This document shows, piece after piece, positions 16,964 to 26,382 of a stretch of 63,646 nt of DNA. The position numbers were made by a program, and so were the translations under genes. The notes beneath the pieces are model-generated. The model worked only from the letters and a program-made list of their open reading frames with translations. It searched no databases and was not told the DNA's origin. Every line of letters starts with the position of its first letter. The stretch's first letter is position 1. The DNA is from Desulfarculales bacterium UBA696 (GTDB taxonomy: Bacteria; Desulfobacterota; Syntrophobacteria; Syntrophobacterales; Syntrophobacteraceae): NCBI GenBank assembly GCA_002298995.1, contig DBMO01000060.1, positions 1-63,646 on the forward strand, read 5' to 3'.

Positions 16964-17123
16964 GTCGCTGAAACTTTGCCGGTCCCTCTCTCTGCCGGCT
17001 GCGCGCCATTTCCATTACATCTGTCCGACTCATTGTTTGTTGGTGAGAAAGGCGGAGCTTTATCAGAATAGCCAATCGTTAGTGTCACTTATTGCCTATC
17101 ACTCATGCCAGTAGAAGTAATAA

Positions 17124-18506
17124 ATGAGCTTCCTAACTCAAGATATACATTCAAGAACCTTGATATCGATTGTTGCTGATGCAGCAATGGCGGCATCGTC
17201 ATTGTACGTAAGCATATATATTCGATTCGGTTCACTTGATGAAGTCATTAATAAACATCAATATATGAGTTTGAAATGTGCCGCTTTCGTGACGATGCTT
17301 TTATTTTGCTCATATTTTGCCGAACTCTATAATTTCGATACTATTAGAAGCAAGAGAGAAATCTGTCTCCATATAGGGTTTTGTGCGCTTTTGTCTTTTG
17401 TTCTTTTGGCATCACTCTATTACATGATTCCGGCCATTGGTGTGGGGAGGGGGGTCCTGGCCATTTCACTGCTCATTTTCGCGATGCTTCAATGCCTTGT
17501 TCATGTTCTGCTGGCTTGTTTTGCGTCCCTCTCCGGCCTTGCCAAAAGAGTGCTGATTCTCGGAACCGGACCGATCGCCGATGCGGTAGGGAATATCATA
17601 AACACTCAAAACCACAACTATGTATTGGCCGGTTACATCGACTGCCCTATTGAACCATTGTCCGTACCCATGAGTTGCGTTGTCGGGGACGGCAACTGCG
17701 TTGTCGAGGCAACCAGAAGGGAGCGAGCGGACAAGCTAGTGATTTCTCTTTCGGAGAGAAGAGGGGTCTTGCCGCTAAAGGAGGTGCTTGAGTGCAAGTT
17801 CAACGGAATCGATATTCTCGATGCGCCTTCCTTTTATGAGCAGTTGACCGGCAAGTTGCTCATCGAACACACAAGGCCCAGTTGGTTCATATTCTCCGAA
17901 GGTTTCAAGAAAACGCCTCTCAAGCGCTTCTACAAGACCGTATGCGACCTCTTCGGCACGATGGTTGGACTGATCCTCAGCGCACCCCTGCTTCCACTGA
18001 TCGCCTTGGCCATCAAGATCGACTCGCCGGGGCCCGTGTTTTTCAGACAAATTCGCACTGGAGAGAAGGGAAAGCCATTCAGGATTTTTAAATTCCGGAC
18101 AATGTTCCAGGACGCGGAGAAGAAAACAGGGGCAGTCTGGGCTCAGGAAAACGATTCGAGAATAACCAGAGTCGGCAGGCTTCTTCGCAAAACCCGACTG
18201 GATGAGCTGCCTCAACTTTTTAACGTCCTGATGAGGGACATGAGCATTGTGGGGCCTAGGCCCGAGCGGCCCGAATTCATCGAGGATCTTAGCGAGATAA
18301 TACCCTACTACATGGAAAGGCACGCCATCAAACCAGGTGTGACCGGATGGGCCCAGATAAAATATCCTTACGGGGCCTCAGTGGAAGACGCAATCGAGAA
18401 GCTGAGGTACGACCTGTTCTACATCAAGCATTGCTCGCTCATTTTTGACCTGCTGATAATTATGGAAACAACCAAAGTGGTCCTCTTCGGAAGGGGAGCA
18501 CGATAA
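17124..18506 (+). CDS. Priming polyprenyl-phosphate sugar-phosphate transferase (EpsB_2-like)
   Basis: 460 residues: four or five N-terminal membrane segments (residues ~10-135), a nucleotide-binding-like middle (VLILGTGPIADAV), then the catalytic bacterial sugar transferase domain: IKIDSPGPVFFRQIRTGE, FRIFKFRTM, RKTRLDELPQLFNVL, DMSIVGPRPERPEF and KPGVTGWAQI. It transfers the first sugar phosphate to undecaprenyl phosphate in the inner membrane. The linker RPSWFIFSEGF is like that of the subfamily found in PEP-CTERM-associated EPS loci. Its first third is more AT-rich than the rest, which could reflect recombination. Confidence 0.92.
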   Translation: MSFLTQDIHSRTLISIVADAAMAASSLYVSIYIRFGSLDEVINKHQYMSLKCAAFVTMLLFCSYFAELYNFDTIRSKREICLHIGFCALLSFVLLASLYYMIPAIGVGRGVLAISLLIFAMLQCLVHVLLACFASLSGLAKRVLILGTGPIADAVGNIINTQNHNYVLAGYIDCPIEPLSVPMSCVVGDGNCVVEATRRERADKLVISLSERRGVLPLKEVLECKFNGIDILDAPSFYEQLTGKLLIEHTRPSWFIFSEGFKKTPLKRFYKTVCDLFGTMVGLILSAPLLPLIALAIKIDSPGPVFFRQIRTGEKGKPFRIFKFRTMFQDAEKKTGAVWAQENDSRITRVGRLLRKTRLDELPQLFNVLMRDMSIVGPRPERPEFIEDLSEIIPYYMERHAIKPGVTGWAQIKYPYGASVEDAIEKLRYDLFYIKHCSLIFDLLIIMETTKVVLFGRGAR

Positions 18507-18528
18507 ACACACCCATGAGGAGAGAAAG

Positions 18529-19218
18529 ATGAAGGGCAAATGGTTCTTGCTCGATGTATGGCGTATCTCACTGGTGATCTTTGGAGCGTTTCTGGTCGCC
18601 GGGTGCAGCGGATTGCCGAGGGATTTTGCAACGGTCTCGAGAGTTATGTCGCAGGCTGTACAATCTCCGCCCTACGCAATTCAGAAAGGCGACACCATTG
18701 AGATCAAGTTTCCTTACACGGAAAATTTTAATGAAGATGTTGTGGTCAGGACAGACGGCCACATCACGACCAGGGTCGCGGGCGAATTCGAGGCGGCCAA
18801 TCTGACCCCCGAGCAGTTGGGCGAAGTGATAAGGCAAAAAGCATCAAACAGGCTCAAAGATCCTTTGGTCGTGGTCAATGTCAAGCACTCCGCATTGAGG
18901 GTATACGTGGGGGGCGAGGTGACCACCCCGGGATTTGTCGCTTATCGCGACGGCATGACTGCACTGCAGGCGGTATTCGAACGCGGCGGTTTTCGTGATA
19001 CGGCGCAATGGGACAAACTCGTCGTACTGCGAACGGAAGATAAGACGACAAGACTCATGGAAGTAGATATCGATTCCGTCTCCTCTTCTCCATTGGTGGC
19101 AAACGATGTCGTCTATGTGCAAAAAACAGGACTTGCCAAGGCCGGCCTTGCGGTCAGGCAATTTCGCGACCTGTTGCCCATACCGGCGGGGATGACGGCC
19201 CCACTGCCGATGCCATGA
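18529..19218 (+). CDS. Polysaccharide export lipoprotein (short Wza/OPX type)
   Basis: 229 residues. A signal peptide ends in lipobox LVAGC (Cys26), so it is an outer-membrane lipoprotein. The Poly_export domain starts YAIQKGDTIEIKFPYTENF and has the DGHITTRVAGEF strand; one SLBB domain follows (LRVYVGGEVTTPGFVAYRDG). It is short compared with E. coli Wza (379 aa) and lacks the C-terminal membrane helix, as in OPX proteins that work with a separate beta-barrel. The gene follows the priming transferase by 22 bp with ribosome binding site GAGGAGAG. Confidence 0.9.
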   Translation: MKGKWFLLDVWRISLVIFGAFLVAGCSGLPRDFATVSRVMSQAVQSPPYAIQKGDTIEIKFPYTENFNEDVVVRTDGHITTRVAGEFEAANLTPEQLGEVIRQKASNRLKDPLVVVNVKHSALRVYVGGEVTTPGFVAYRDGMTALQAVFERGGFRDTAQWDKLVVLRTEDKTTRLMEVDIDSVSSSPLVANDVVYVQKTGLAKAGLAVRQFRDLLPIPAGMTAPLPMP

Positions 19219-19301
19219 GGAATTCGCGTCAGACATTCCGAGGCTGAAAATCGCCCGGCGCGGAAGAAAAGAAGCCAAACACCCTCAAACAGAGGTGCAA
19301 A

Positions 19302-20735
19302 ATGCAAACAGATACCGCGGGTTTGGCAACCCAACATCTTAGAGACCTGCCGCAAATTCTCAAAAGGCATTGGAAACTCATGGTAGCGGTGTTTCTCGCC
19401 GTTACCGTGCCTGTCATCGCGATCTCCGTGACACGGCCGAACGTTTACTCGGCCTCCGCAAAAATACTTATCGAAAACAGCAGGCGAGTGAATCTCGAGT
19501 TGTCCGGGCAGTTGAGCGAACACATGGAAAAATTCGCGGTTCCCCAGGAGAGGATGAATTCACAAGCGGAAATCCTCAGGAGCAGGCAGCTCATCGGCCA
19601 ACTTCCGAAAATGCTCAACATGGCGGCCACCGAGTCAGAGATCAAGAATCTGACAGATCGGTTGATGCGCGATATCGAGGTCAAGGTCATCCCACAATCG
19701 ACCACCATCGAGATCACCTATTCCAACAAAGATCCCCTGCTCGCGAGCAGTGTGGTCAACACTCTTATCGATCTATACAAACGCTACTATCTCAAAACAC
19801 TCGAAGGAGAAAACACCACCGGTTTTTACAGGCAGCAATTCGACGAAATGGATGCCGCCCTGAAGGATGATTATGCCAGGTTGCGCGAACTCCGCCACAA
19901 GGCAGGGGTCCAGTTTGACTTCACGGAAGAACAGAAAAGCCTCTACAATAACCTGTACAGCATGCGCCTCCAGTTGACGGCCCTCGATGTCAGGACGGCG
20001 GAAGCCAACGGCAACCTACAAGCCTTGAACGAAGAGTTATCCAAGCAGCCGAAGACCATCAAAACACTTGTGGAAATGGATCAGAACCCTGCGGCGCTGC
20101 CTCTTGCCCAGCGCCTCGTCGCTCTGGAAGGGGAACGCAACGCCCTTCTCACCAAGTTCACCCCCCAGTCAAGAGAGGTGATGGACAAGCTGGAGGAGAT
20201 CGCCGTAGTCAAGAAGCGAATCAAGGCAACACCGGCTCTCATCGAGGGTAAAAACGCCTTTGCAATTAATCCGGAATACCAAAGTCTCGAGGAAAAGGTA
20301 GCCCTCGCCCGCGCGAATTTCGAAGGCATCAAGCACTCGCGCGTGCAGCTCGCGGATCAAATCAATGATACCGAGATAAAACTCGCCTCCATGCAGAAAT
20401 ACGCTTACGACCTCGTCGTTGCTGAAAACACTTTATCCTCTCATAAGAAAGGCCTTTCGGAATATCTGGCCAAGCTGAATGACGCCAGGTTCGTAGATGC
20501 GATGAACAAGGAGGCCATCACCACGGTTAACGTGGTTCAAACGGCAGACACCTTACTGCCGGACCGCAGGGTCCTCATGATATCCATCGCAATGGCCCTG
20601 CTATTGGGCTTGATGCTGGCTTGCACCCTGGTCGTTCTGCTTGAAAAACTCCGACCCGTACTAAGTGACATGGAACAGGTCAAAGACCTCTTGAAGCTGC
20701 CGGTGCTCGCGACCATTTCACATAGACGACCCTAA
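19302..20735 (+). CDS. Chain-length determinant / polysaccharide co-polymerase (Wzz, GumC type)
   Basis: 477 residues. N-terminal Wzz domain with membrane segment LMVAVFLAVTVPVIAISV (residues ~27-45), a long periplasmic coiled-coil stretch (~170-380), and a second membrane segment (VLMISIAMALLLGLMLACTL) near the C-terminus followed by ~35 cytoplasmic residues. There is no fused kinase domain; a separate BY-kinase-like protein is encoded two genes downstream. It controls polymer length and bridges synthesis to export. This matches the chain-length subfamily of exosortase-associated EPS loci in length and layout. Confidence 0.9.
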   Translation: MQTDTAGLATQHLRDLPQILKRHWKLMVAVFLAVTVPVIAISVTRPNVYSASAKILIENSRRVNLELSGQLSEHMEKFAVPQERMNSQAEILRSRQLIGQLPKMLNMAATESEIKNLTDRLMRDIEVKVIPQSTTIEITYSNKDPLLASSVVNTLIDLYKRYYLKTLEGENTTGFYRQQFDEMDAALKDDYARLRELRHKAGVQFDFTEEQKSLYNNLYSMRLQLTALDVRTAEANGNLQALNEELSKQPKTIKTLVEMDQNPAALPLAQRLVALEGERNALLTKFTPQSREVMDKLEEIAVVKKRIKATPALIEGKNAFAINPEYQSLEEKVALARANFEGIKHSRVQLADQINDTEIKLASMQKYAYDLVVAENTLSSHKKGLSEYLAKLNDARFVDAMNKEAITTVNVVQTADTLLPDRRVLMISIAMALLLGLMLACTLVVLLEKLRPVLSDMEQVKDLLKLPVLATISHRRP

Positions 20736-20756
20736 CGGGTTGGCCGGAGTGCGAAA

Positions 20757-22805
20757 ATGTACGAACAATTCTATGGATTCACCAGGAAACCCTTTAGCAT
20801 AAGCCCGGACCCGGCGTTCTTCTTCCAGAACACCAGATACAGCGAAGCGTTTGCGCTGCTCCAGTATGGCATGAAGGAGCGCAGGGGCATTTTTTGCCTC
20901 TTCGGCGAGGTTGGAACCGGGAAGACCATGTTGCTGCAGAGGTTGATACAGACCCTGGACGACAGCGTTATAGCGGTCACCCTGCCTTATCCAAAGCTGA
21001 GCTTCGAGGATGTGCTCGATCACCTGTTGACTGAATTGAGGGTGGAGGTTGATTCGCCGAAAGTGACGGTTCGACTCTCCCAACTGCATGCCAGGCTGGT
21101 GTCCGAAAACACCCTTGGGCGCACCATCGCTTTGCTGGTGGATGAAGCCCAGGGTATGGACACTGAAAGCCTAGAGAACCTAAGGCTCTTATCCAATCTC
21201 GAGACTTCCTCGGAAAAACTGCTGCAAATCATCTTGTTGGGGCAACCGGAACTCAGGGATAAATTGAACCTCGATTCCCTGCGCCAGTTCAAGCAGCGTG
21301 TGGCGATAAGCTTCGAACTCAAGCCCCTCCTCCCCGAGGAAACCCCGCAGTATATCGCCCATCGCCTGAGAGTTTCGGGTTACGGTCAGGGTCTGAGGCT
21401 TTTCTCCGACCGGGCGATCTTCCTTATAACCAACTATAGCCGGGGGATACCACGTCTCATTAACGCTCTGTGCGATAATGCACTGTTAATCGGATGCGTT
21501 CTCAAACAAAGAGAGATCGATGAGAAGGTCATAAGGGAGGCGGCCGCGGACCTGATGCTCGACATAAAACGTGCTCAGCCCACTCAACCGGTGCTGAGAC
21601 CACCCGCCGCCGAAACGCGCACCCCCCCCCTCGACCAGCCTTCCATTCCTTCGGCTCACCCGGTATTTCCGGACCCCGTGCCCGAGATGCCGGCAATGAG
21701 GTCACTCACGAGGACGACGCGGCAGAGAAATATCTCGTTTAGAATGGCCGCTCTTTCCATTTTCATCATTGCATTCCTGACCATCTTTTCCGTCAAGGTG
21801 CAATCATCGAAAGAGATTCGCTCAATATTGGATCGTGCATTTTTGTTCGGAAAGGAATTCGTTGAGGGTTCCGGGGCAACCAACCGGCCATCGCCCCCAT
21901 ACTCGGCATCGACGCAGCGGGACCCCGAAATGAAGGCCATTCCTGTCGTCTCTTCCCCTTCCTCCACCCCGTCAGCCAAGAAGTCCACACCGGCTGGGAC
22001 AGTTCCGGCATCTCAGGCTGCCGCGGAACAGGTCGAAGCGCCCTCAATCTCCGTTCCACCCCCCCAGCAGAATGCGGTGGGGGAAACCCCTCCACCGGAC
22101 AATGAGATGAAAGGGGAGAGTCGGTTGCTTGCACCGAGGGAGATCGAGCCGGAAGGTCAAGCGGTTCAAACGAAGGAGACGGAAAAAATCCCTATTTCGC
22201 CCGTCAACGAGCCGCAACAAGACACAGCACCCCCAGGAGGGAGTGCGGAGATCCCCCGCAATGCACTTGCTCCGGGACCCCAGGTAGCTCTCACGGAAGT
22301 CGGACCAACCAGAACGGAATCGAAACCTCCAGCTGCGCAATTCAGACTCGCTGCTGTCGCGGATGCGGTAAAGACCGTGCGCAAGGGTGAGACACTTTCG
22401 GGGATTGCGAAGGAAGTTTACGGTTCAGCCAACCTACGCACCTTGAGCTTCATCCAGATGACCAATCCATGGATTCAGAATATCGACTTCATCCTCGAAG
22501 GCCAATCCCTTGCCCTTCCCCCGATGAACCCCGAGCATATGATTTTCGACCAGGCCGACGGCCTTTATGCAATTTACATCACCGCCACACGGGATTTGTC
22601 CGTGGCTCAGAACTGTCAGAACCAATTGAATCTATTAAGGATGACTGATCTCTCGGTTAGTGTTGTCCCGGTATGGTTAACCGGCAGCAACAGAATCTAC
22701 CGGCTGCAGGCGGGAGGCTTCCGCTCAAAGGATGTTGCCATGGCCGCTTTAAAAGTCATCCTGCCATTGAAGTACATAGAATCTATAAGGGAGGAAATTC
22801 AATGA
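20757..22805 (+). CDS. ExeA-like AAA ATPase with membrane anchor, LysM and SPOR-like tail
   Basis: 682 residues. Residues ~1-270 are an ExeA/GspA-type ATPase: MYEQFYGFTRKPFSISPDP, Walker A GEVGTGKT (50-57), Walker B TIALLVDEAQGM. A single membrane segment lies near 325-347, then a long Pro/Ser/Glu-rich periplasmic linker, a LysM domain (VRKGETLSGIAKEVYGSANL, ~537-592) and a C-terminal SPOR-like repeat (GLYAIYITATRD to YRLQAGGFRSKDVAMAALK). LysM and SPOR bind peptidoglycan, so the protein could couple ATP use to opening or anchoring in the wall during EPS export. A run of nine C at 21622-21630 lies in the linker. The stop overlaps the next start (ATGA). Confidence 0.88.
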   Translation: MYEQFYGFTRKPFSISPDPAFFFQNTRYSEAFALLQYGMKERRGIFCLFGEVGTGKTMLLQRLIQTLDDSVIAVTLPYPKLSFEDVLDHLLTELRVEVDSPKVTVRLSQLHARLVSENTLGRTIALLVDEAQGMDTESLENLRLLSNLETSSEKLLQIILLGQPELRDKLNLDSLRQFKQRVAISFELKPLLPEETPQYIAHRLRVSGYGQGLRLFSDRAIFLITNYSRGIPRLINALCDNALLIGCVLKQREIDEKVIREAAADLMLDIKRAQPTQPVLRPPAAETRTPPLDQPSIPSAHPVFPDPVPEMPAMRSLTRTTRQRNISFRMAALSIFIIAFLTIFSVKVQSSKEIRSILDRAFLFGKEFVEGSGATNRPSPPYSASTQRDPEMKAIPVVSSPSSTPSAKKSTPAGTVPASQAAAEQVEAPSISVPPPQQNAVGETPPPDNEMKGESRLLAPREIEPEGQAVQTKETEKIPISPVNEPQQDTAPPGGSAEIPRNALAPGPQVALTEVGPTRTESKPPAAQFRLAAVADAVKTVRKGETLSGIAKEVYGSANLRTLSFIQMTNPWIQNIDFILEGQSLALPPMNPEHMIFDQADGLYAIYITATRDLSVAQNCQNQLNLLRMTDLSVSVVPVWLTGSNRIYRLQAGGFRSKDVAMAALKVILPLKYIESIREEIQ

Positions 22806-23548
22806 GTCGGATCTCAGAGTTGCTGGAGATGACAACGCCCCGCACGTCTGTTCCAACCACGGCGACGGAATCGCCTCGGGAAGCCGAGCCAATACTGAAT
22901 ATCCCCCCTCTCCTGATAGACGGCTCAGGCGAAGCAATGGAGGAATTTGGATGCCTCTACCGCAATATCCTGATTCTGGGACAGGGACACCTGAAAACAG
23001 TGATGGTTTGCAGTGCCGAACTGGGCGAAGGGGCAACGACGGTTGCCATGAATCTGGCCTCATTTGCCGCCCGAGAGGAGAATACCCCAACCCTTCTCGT
23101 TGAGGCGAATTTTCACGACCCGCTGTTATCGCGGTTTCAAAACGGCAGGGGAATCGAAGGGCTCTGTGAAATGCTCGTGGACCAGGGGGCTGTTCAGAAC
23201 TATGTGGTGCCTGCATCGATACCACGACTTTCCGCGATTTCCGCCGGCAGGCTGATGCCACACAGCGACAGAGCGTGGACCCGCAGCCGGATCGAGAGCG
23301 TGGTGGATCAATGCAGGTCCTGTTACCCTTTTATCGTATTCGACGCAGCCCCCATCAGCAGTTGTGAAGAAACCCTGCATCTGGCCAAGTATGTGGATGG
23401 AGTATTGCTGGTCGTAAGGTCGCATGCCCTCGCTGAAACCGTTGTGCGCACCAAGACGGCACTTGAGCGTGTACGTGCCCGAATCCTGGGGGTAGTCTTG
23501 AATAGGGGTAGACCCAATATCGCCCCTTCTGCAAATGGTTCCTCCTAG
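22802..23548 (+). CDS. BY-kinase-like (CpsD/CapB) protein with degenerate Walker A
   Basis: 248 residues from ATG 22802, overlapping the ATPase stop (ATGA). The fold is that of MinD-like bacterial tyrosine kinases: SAELGEGATTVAMNLASFAA, TLLVEANFHDPLL, FIVFDAAPISSCEETLHLA, DGVLLVVRSHALAETVV. However the Walker A lysine of GEGKTT is Ala (Ala78), and the Walker A' motif LLVDADLRxP reads LLVEANFHDP, so both key acidic residues are changed. There is no Tyr-rich tail. It is therefore probably a non-catalytic regulator of the chain-length protein, although some natural subgroups tolerate loss of this lysine. The context is the usual export cluster. Confidence 0.82.
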   Translation: MSRISELLEMTTPRTSVPTTATESPREAEPILNIPPLLIDGSGEAMEEFGCLYRNILILGQGHLKTVMVCSAELGEGATTVAMNLASFAAREENTPTLLVEANFHDPLLSRFQNGRGIEGLCEMLVDQGAVQNYVVPASIPRLSAISAGRLMPHSDRAWTRSRIESVVDQCRSCYPFIVFDAAPISSCEETLHLAKYVDGVLLVVRSHALAETVVRTKTALERVRARILGVVLNRGRPNIAPSANGSS

Positions 23549-23569
23549 GCATCACAGGGAAGCCCAACA

Positions 23570-23755
23570 ATGTCCGAACACCATAATTCTGCTCTCCTCC
23601 CGTCACCCCCGATATCAAGGGCCATCTCCTTGATCGCCCTTGTATCTCTGATGCTGGTAGCATCGGCATGTGCCTTGGTGAATATGGAATTCGAGGCCTG
23701 CATCCTGGTGATCGGCTATCTGACGACAGAATTGGCGACGTGGCCATTAGCCTGA
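23570..23755 (+). CDS. Small membrane ORF resembling the N-terminus of the next protein
   Basis: 61 residues with one or two hydrophobic segments (ISLIALVSLMLVASACALV). It starts 22 bp after the kinase-like gene, with GGGAAGC ahead of ATG 23570. Its beginning MSEHHNSALLPSPP followed by hydrophobic segments parallels MYEHALLPPMQS and the first membrane segments of the ligase at 23824, at the same spacing. It may be a truncated duplicate of that gene, a real small membrane protein, or chance. I have no family match. Confidence 0.35.
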   Translation: MSEHHNSALLPSPPISRAISLIALVSLMLVASACALVNMEFEACILVIGYLTTELATWPLA

Positions 23756-23823
23756 TGTGCTCTTTACCGATGACGGCACATTGAAATTCACGATCCTCTG
23801 CAATTACTTTTAGGTGATCATTC

Positions 23824-25233
23824 ATGTACGAGCATGCTTTATTACCTCCCATGCAATCCACCCGTGTTCCATGGGCTGCCGTTGTCCTTCTGGCCATGGG
23901 AGCCACGGTCGCGGCCCTCCTCGAAGTGGATATGTACGTCCCCATCGCGGTAGCCGGCTTCATAGGGTTGGTCATCATGTATTTGAAACCCGAATATGGG
24001 ATTCTTGTCTTTATGACGACCTTCTTCCTCTACTACCCCGCGATCCTGAGAGGCGCCGGCAAGATCACTCCCAACAATCTGTTGGGGTCGATGTTTTTCT
24101 TTCTGTTGTTCCAACAATGGCTTCACAAACGCGACTGGTGGTTCTTGAAAGTCCCGCAGATCCATTTGCTGGCCGCCATTGGCATCATTTTCTTAACATC
24201 GGCTTGGTTTGCCCCCTCCGCTCCCCGTTCGGTGGCGGGCTTCGATAGGTCGCAAAAAGAACTGTGGGATTTTTTCACACAGTTCGCATTCATTATTTTC
24301 ATGATCCACTTCATTCAAACGCGAAAGCACCTCATGCTTCTGTTTTTTCTGCTTCTGGCACTCATCATGGTTACCGCCCCCTCTGTCTTTTACACGGGCG
24401 TCACAGGGGGAGGGGCTGACGACTATCGGGCCATGGCTTCTTTTGGAATTCAGGCCGCCAGGAATTCCAACCGCCTTGCATTTTTCTGCATTTTCGGCCT
24501 GACCTCCCTCTGGTACCTGCGGCAAGAGACTTTGTCGCCGTCCATCAGAAAAGGATCAATCCTGATGATGGGCATTTTCATAGTTGTGATTTTCTTGAGC
24601 GCTTCCCGGAGCGCCATGATCAATCTCGTCATCCTGGGCCTCATATTGACCTGGGAGGCGGGAGTGGACCCGCGAAAGATACTCACGACCATAATAGTCA
24701 TCGGCACCCTGGTGATCTTCGCTGTAACTATCGTCCCCGAACAAAACCTGAAGCGAATGACCTCGTTCGGGCACGACCCCGGCCAACGCGAAGCCACTAA
24801 ATCCTTGGATGAAAGGATTTCCAATATCAAAGCGGCCGTCCATTTCTTTTCTGAATCAAACCCCTTCCTGGGAGTCGGCCCAGGCAACTTTCGCTGGATG
24901 CGCCATCTTTATTACGACCACAAGCACGTAGCCACCCATAACGGATATCTGTGGGCATTGGTCACTGGCGGCATTGGGGCTCTGGCCTTTTTCCTGGGTC
25001 TATTCTGGGTGACATGGAAAGACCTGCGTTGGCTGGAACGGCAGCGCTTGAGCGCGGCGGGGCCGCCCCTCTGGCTGGTTAAGGCCATCAGGACAACCTT
25101 GCTGCTGTTTCTCGTCTTCTCACTCTTCACCGAATTCTGGCTGGAGATCATGATATTCCTTCTCATCGGCATAACCATTGTGATGAAAAGGCTGCATATA
25201 ATCACACGTGGATTGGACATTCAGACAGCATGA
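23824..25233 (+). CDS. O-antigen ligase / polymerase family membrane protein
   Basis: 469 residues with about 11 hydrophobic segments. The Wzy_C domain is recognised by NSNRLAFFCIFGLTSLWYL, VIFLSASRSAMINLVI, the periplasmic loop GVGPGNFRWMRHLYY and the HNGYLWALVTGGI motif. Members polymerise lipid-linked repeat units or ligate polymer to an acceptor. In this setting polymerisation of EPS repeats is the likely task. The stop overlaps the start of the following glycosyltransferase (ATGA), so the two are translationally coupled. Confidence 0.88.
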   Translation: MYEHALLPPMQSTRVPWAAVVLLAMGATVAALLEVDMYVPIAVAGFIGLVIMYLKPEYGILVFMTTFFLYYPAILRGAGKITPNNLLGSMFFFLLFQQWLHKRDWWFLKVPQIHLLAAIGIIFLTSAWFAPSAPRSVAGFDRSQKELWDFFTQFAFIIFMIHFIQTRKHLMLLFFLLLALIMVTAPSVFYTGVTGGGADDYRAMASFGIQAARNSNRLAFFCIFGLTSLWYLRQETLSPSIRKGSILMMGIFIVVIFLSASRSAMINLVILGLILTWEAGVDPRKILTTIIVIGTLVIFAVTIVPEQNLKRMTSFGHDPGQREATKSLDERISNIKAAVHFFSESNPFLGVGPGNFRWMRHLYYDHKHVATHNGYLWALVTGGIGALAFFLGLFWVTWKDLRWLERQRLSAAGPPLWLVKAIRTTLLLFLVFSLFTEFWLEIMIFLLIGITIVMKRLHIITRGLDIQTA

Positions 25234-26378
25234 TCCCCGTTGCCTATTTCATCCCTGATTTAAACGTCGGGGGAGCCCAGCGACATCTACTGCAGGTTTT
25301 CCAGCATCTCGAAAGAAAGCGTTTCGAGCCCATCCTCTTCTGCTTGGGAAAGAGCATGGACCAGGCGCTGCACGCTCGAATCAACAGCCTGGACATTGAG
25401 ATTGTCGATGTTGGCTTAGAGGGGGCCTTTACCGCACCGAACCTGGATCGTCTCGCCCGCGTTACAGTTCAGTTATGCAAGAGAAAGGTTCGGGTTGTTC
25501 ACGGCTATCTTCTCGAAGGCAACTTCATTGGTGTTCTGTCCGGGAGCTTGGCCGGGGTTCCCGTTCTCATCAACAGCAGGAGGAGCAGCTTCGATCAGTA
25601 CAGCCGGCCCCAGTTGGCGGCCGTAAGGCTCGCCAACCGCCTTTCAGATCGGGTAACAGCCAATTCCTCCGCTGTAGCGGACTTTGTTAGGACAATTGAA
25701 TCCTGTCCGGCAAGAAAGATCACCATGATCCCTAATGGCGTAAATTGTGATCTTCCCGTCCTTTCGCTCACTGAGCGTGCTGAACTCAAGAAGCAATGGG
25801 GTATCCCCCAGGACGCTCTGGTTGTCGGCACAGTTGCCCGATTTTCCTGGAAGAAGGGGTACGAGGACTTTCTACGGATGGCATCCTTTGTTTTGAGCAG
25901 GCGGCAAAACGTCCGATTCGTTGCAATAGGGGATGGCCCTTTGTATGACCCCATGCGGCGAATGGCGGACGAACTCGGGATTTCTCCTTACGTGGTTTTC
26001 GCGGGACCGCGGTCCGACACTGCCCTCAGCATGCAGCTCTTTGATGCCTACACTTGCACATCCCTCATGGAGGGCATGTCTAACGCTCTTCTCGAAGCCA
26101 TGGCATTGGGGATTCCTGTTGTAGCAACAGAGGTGGGAGGTAATCCCGAGAACGTAATCCACGGGCTGACGGGCTATCTTGCTCCCCCAAGAGCAGTGCG
26201 GAGATTAGCCCAAGCCGTGCTGAGCATACTCGACGATCCGATACTGGCGAGGAGCATGGGAGATGCCGGCAAAAGCCGAACTGCAACCACATTCTCTTCC
26301 GAAATCATGGTCCGGCGCATGGAAGAACTCTATACGCATTTGTTAACCAGAAAACGTGGCGCCTGCAATGGGAGGTAG
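25230..26378 (+). CDS. Glycosyltransferase family 4
   Basis: 382 residues, GT-B fold. The N-terminal half begins IPVAYFIPDLNVGGAQRHLL, the typical GT4 acceptor-side loop; the C-terminal half shows VGTVARFSWKKGYEDFL, FVAIGDGPLYDPM and the donor-binding EGMSNALLEAMALGIPVVAT with the E-x7-E pattern. It should add one sugar to the lipid-linked repeat on the cytoplasmic side. It starts within the ligase stop codon. Donor and linkage cannot be told from sequence. Confidence 0.9.
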   Translation: MIPVAYFIPDLNVGGAQRHLLQVFQHLERKRFEPILFCLGKSMDQALHARINSLDIEIVDVGLEGAFTAPNLDRLARVTVQLCKRKVRVVHGYLLEGNFIGVLSGSLAGVPVLINSRRSSFDQYSRPQLAAVRLANRLSDRVTANSSAVADFVRTIESCPARKITMIPNGVNCDLPVLSLTERAELKKQWGIPQDALVVGTVARFSWKKGYEDFLRMASFVLSRRQNVRFVAIGDGPLYDPMRRMADELGISPYVVFAGPRSDTALSMQLFDAYTCTSLMEGMSNALLEAMALGIPVVATEVGGNPENVIHGLTGYLAPPRAVRRLAQAVLSILDDPILARSMGDAGKSRTATTFSSEIMVRRMEELYTHLLTRKRGACNGR

Positions 26379-26382
26379 ACAC

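Noticed and set aside
17050..17064. ops/JUMPstart element (GGCGGAGC) for the NusG-like protein
   Set aside because: Only a partial match to GGCGGTAGC and only one short word; not enough to call.
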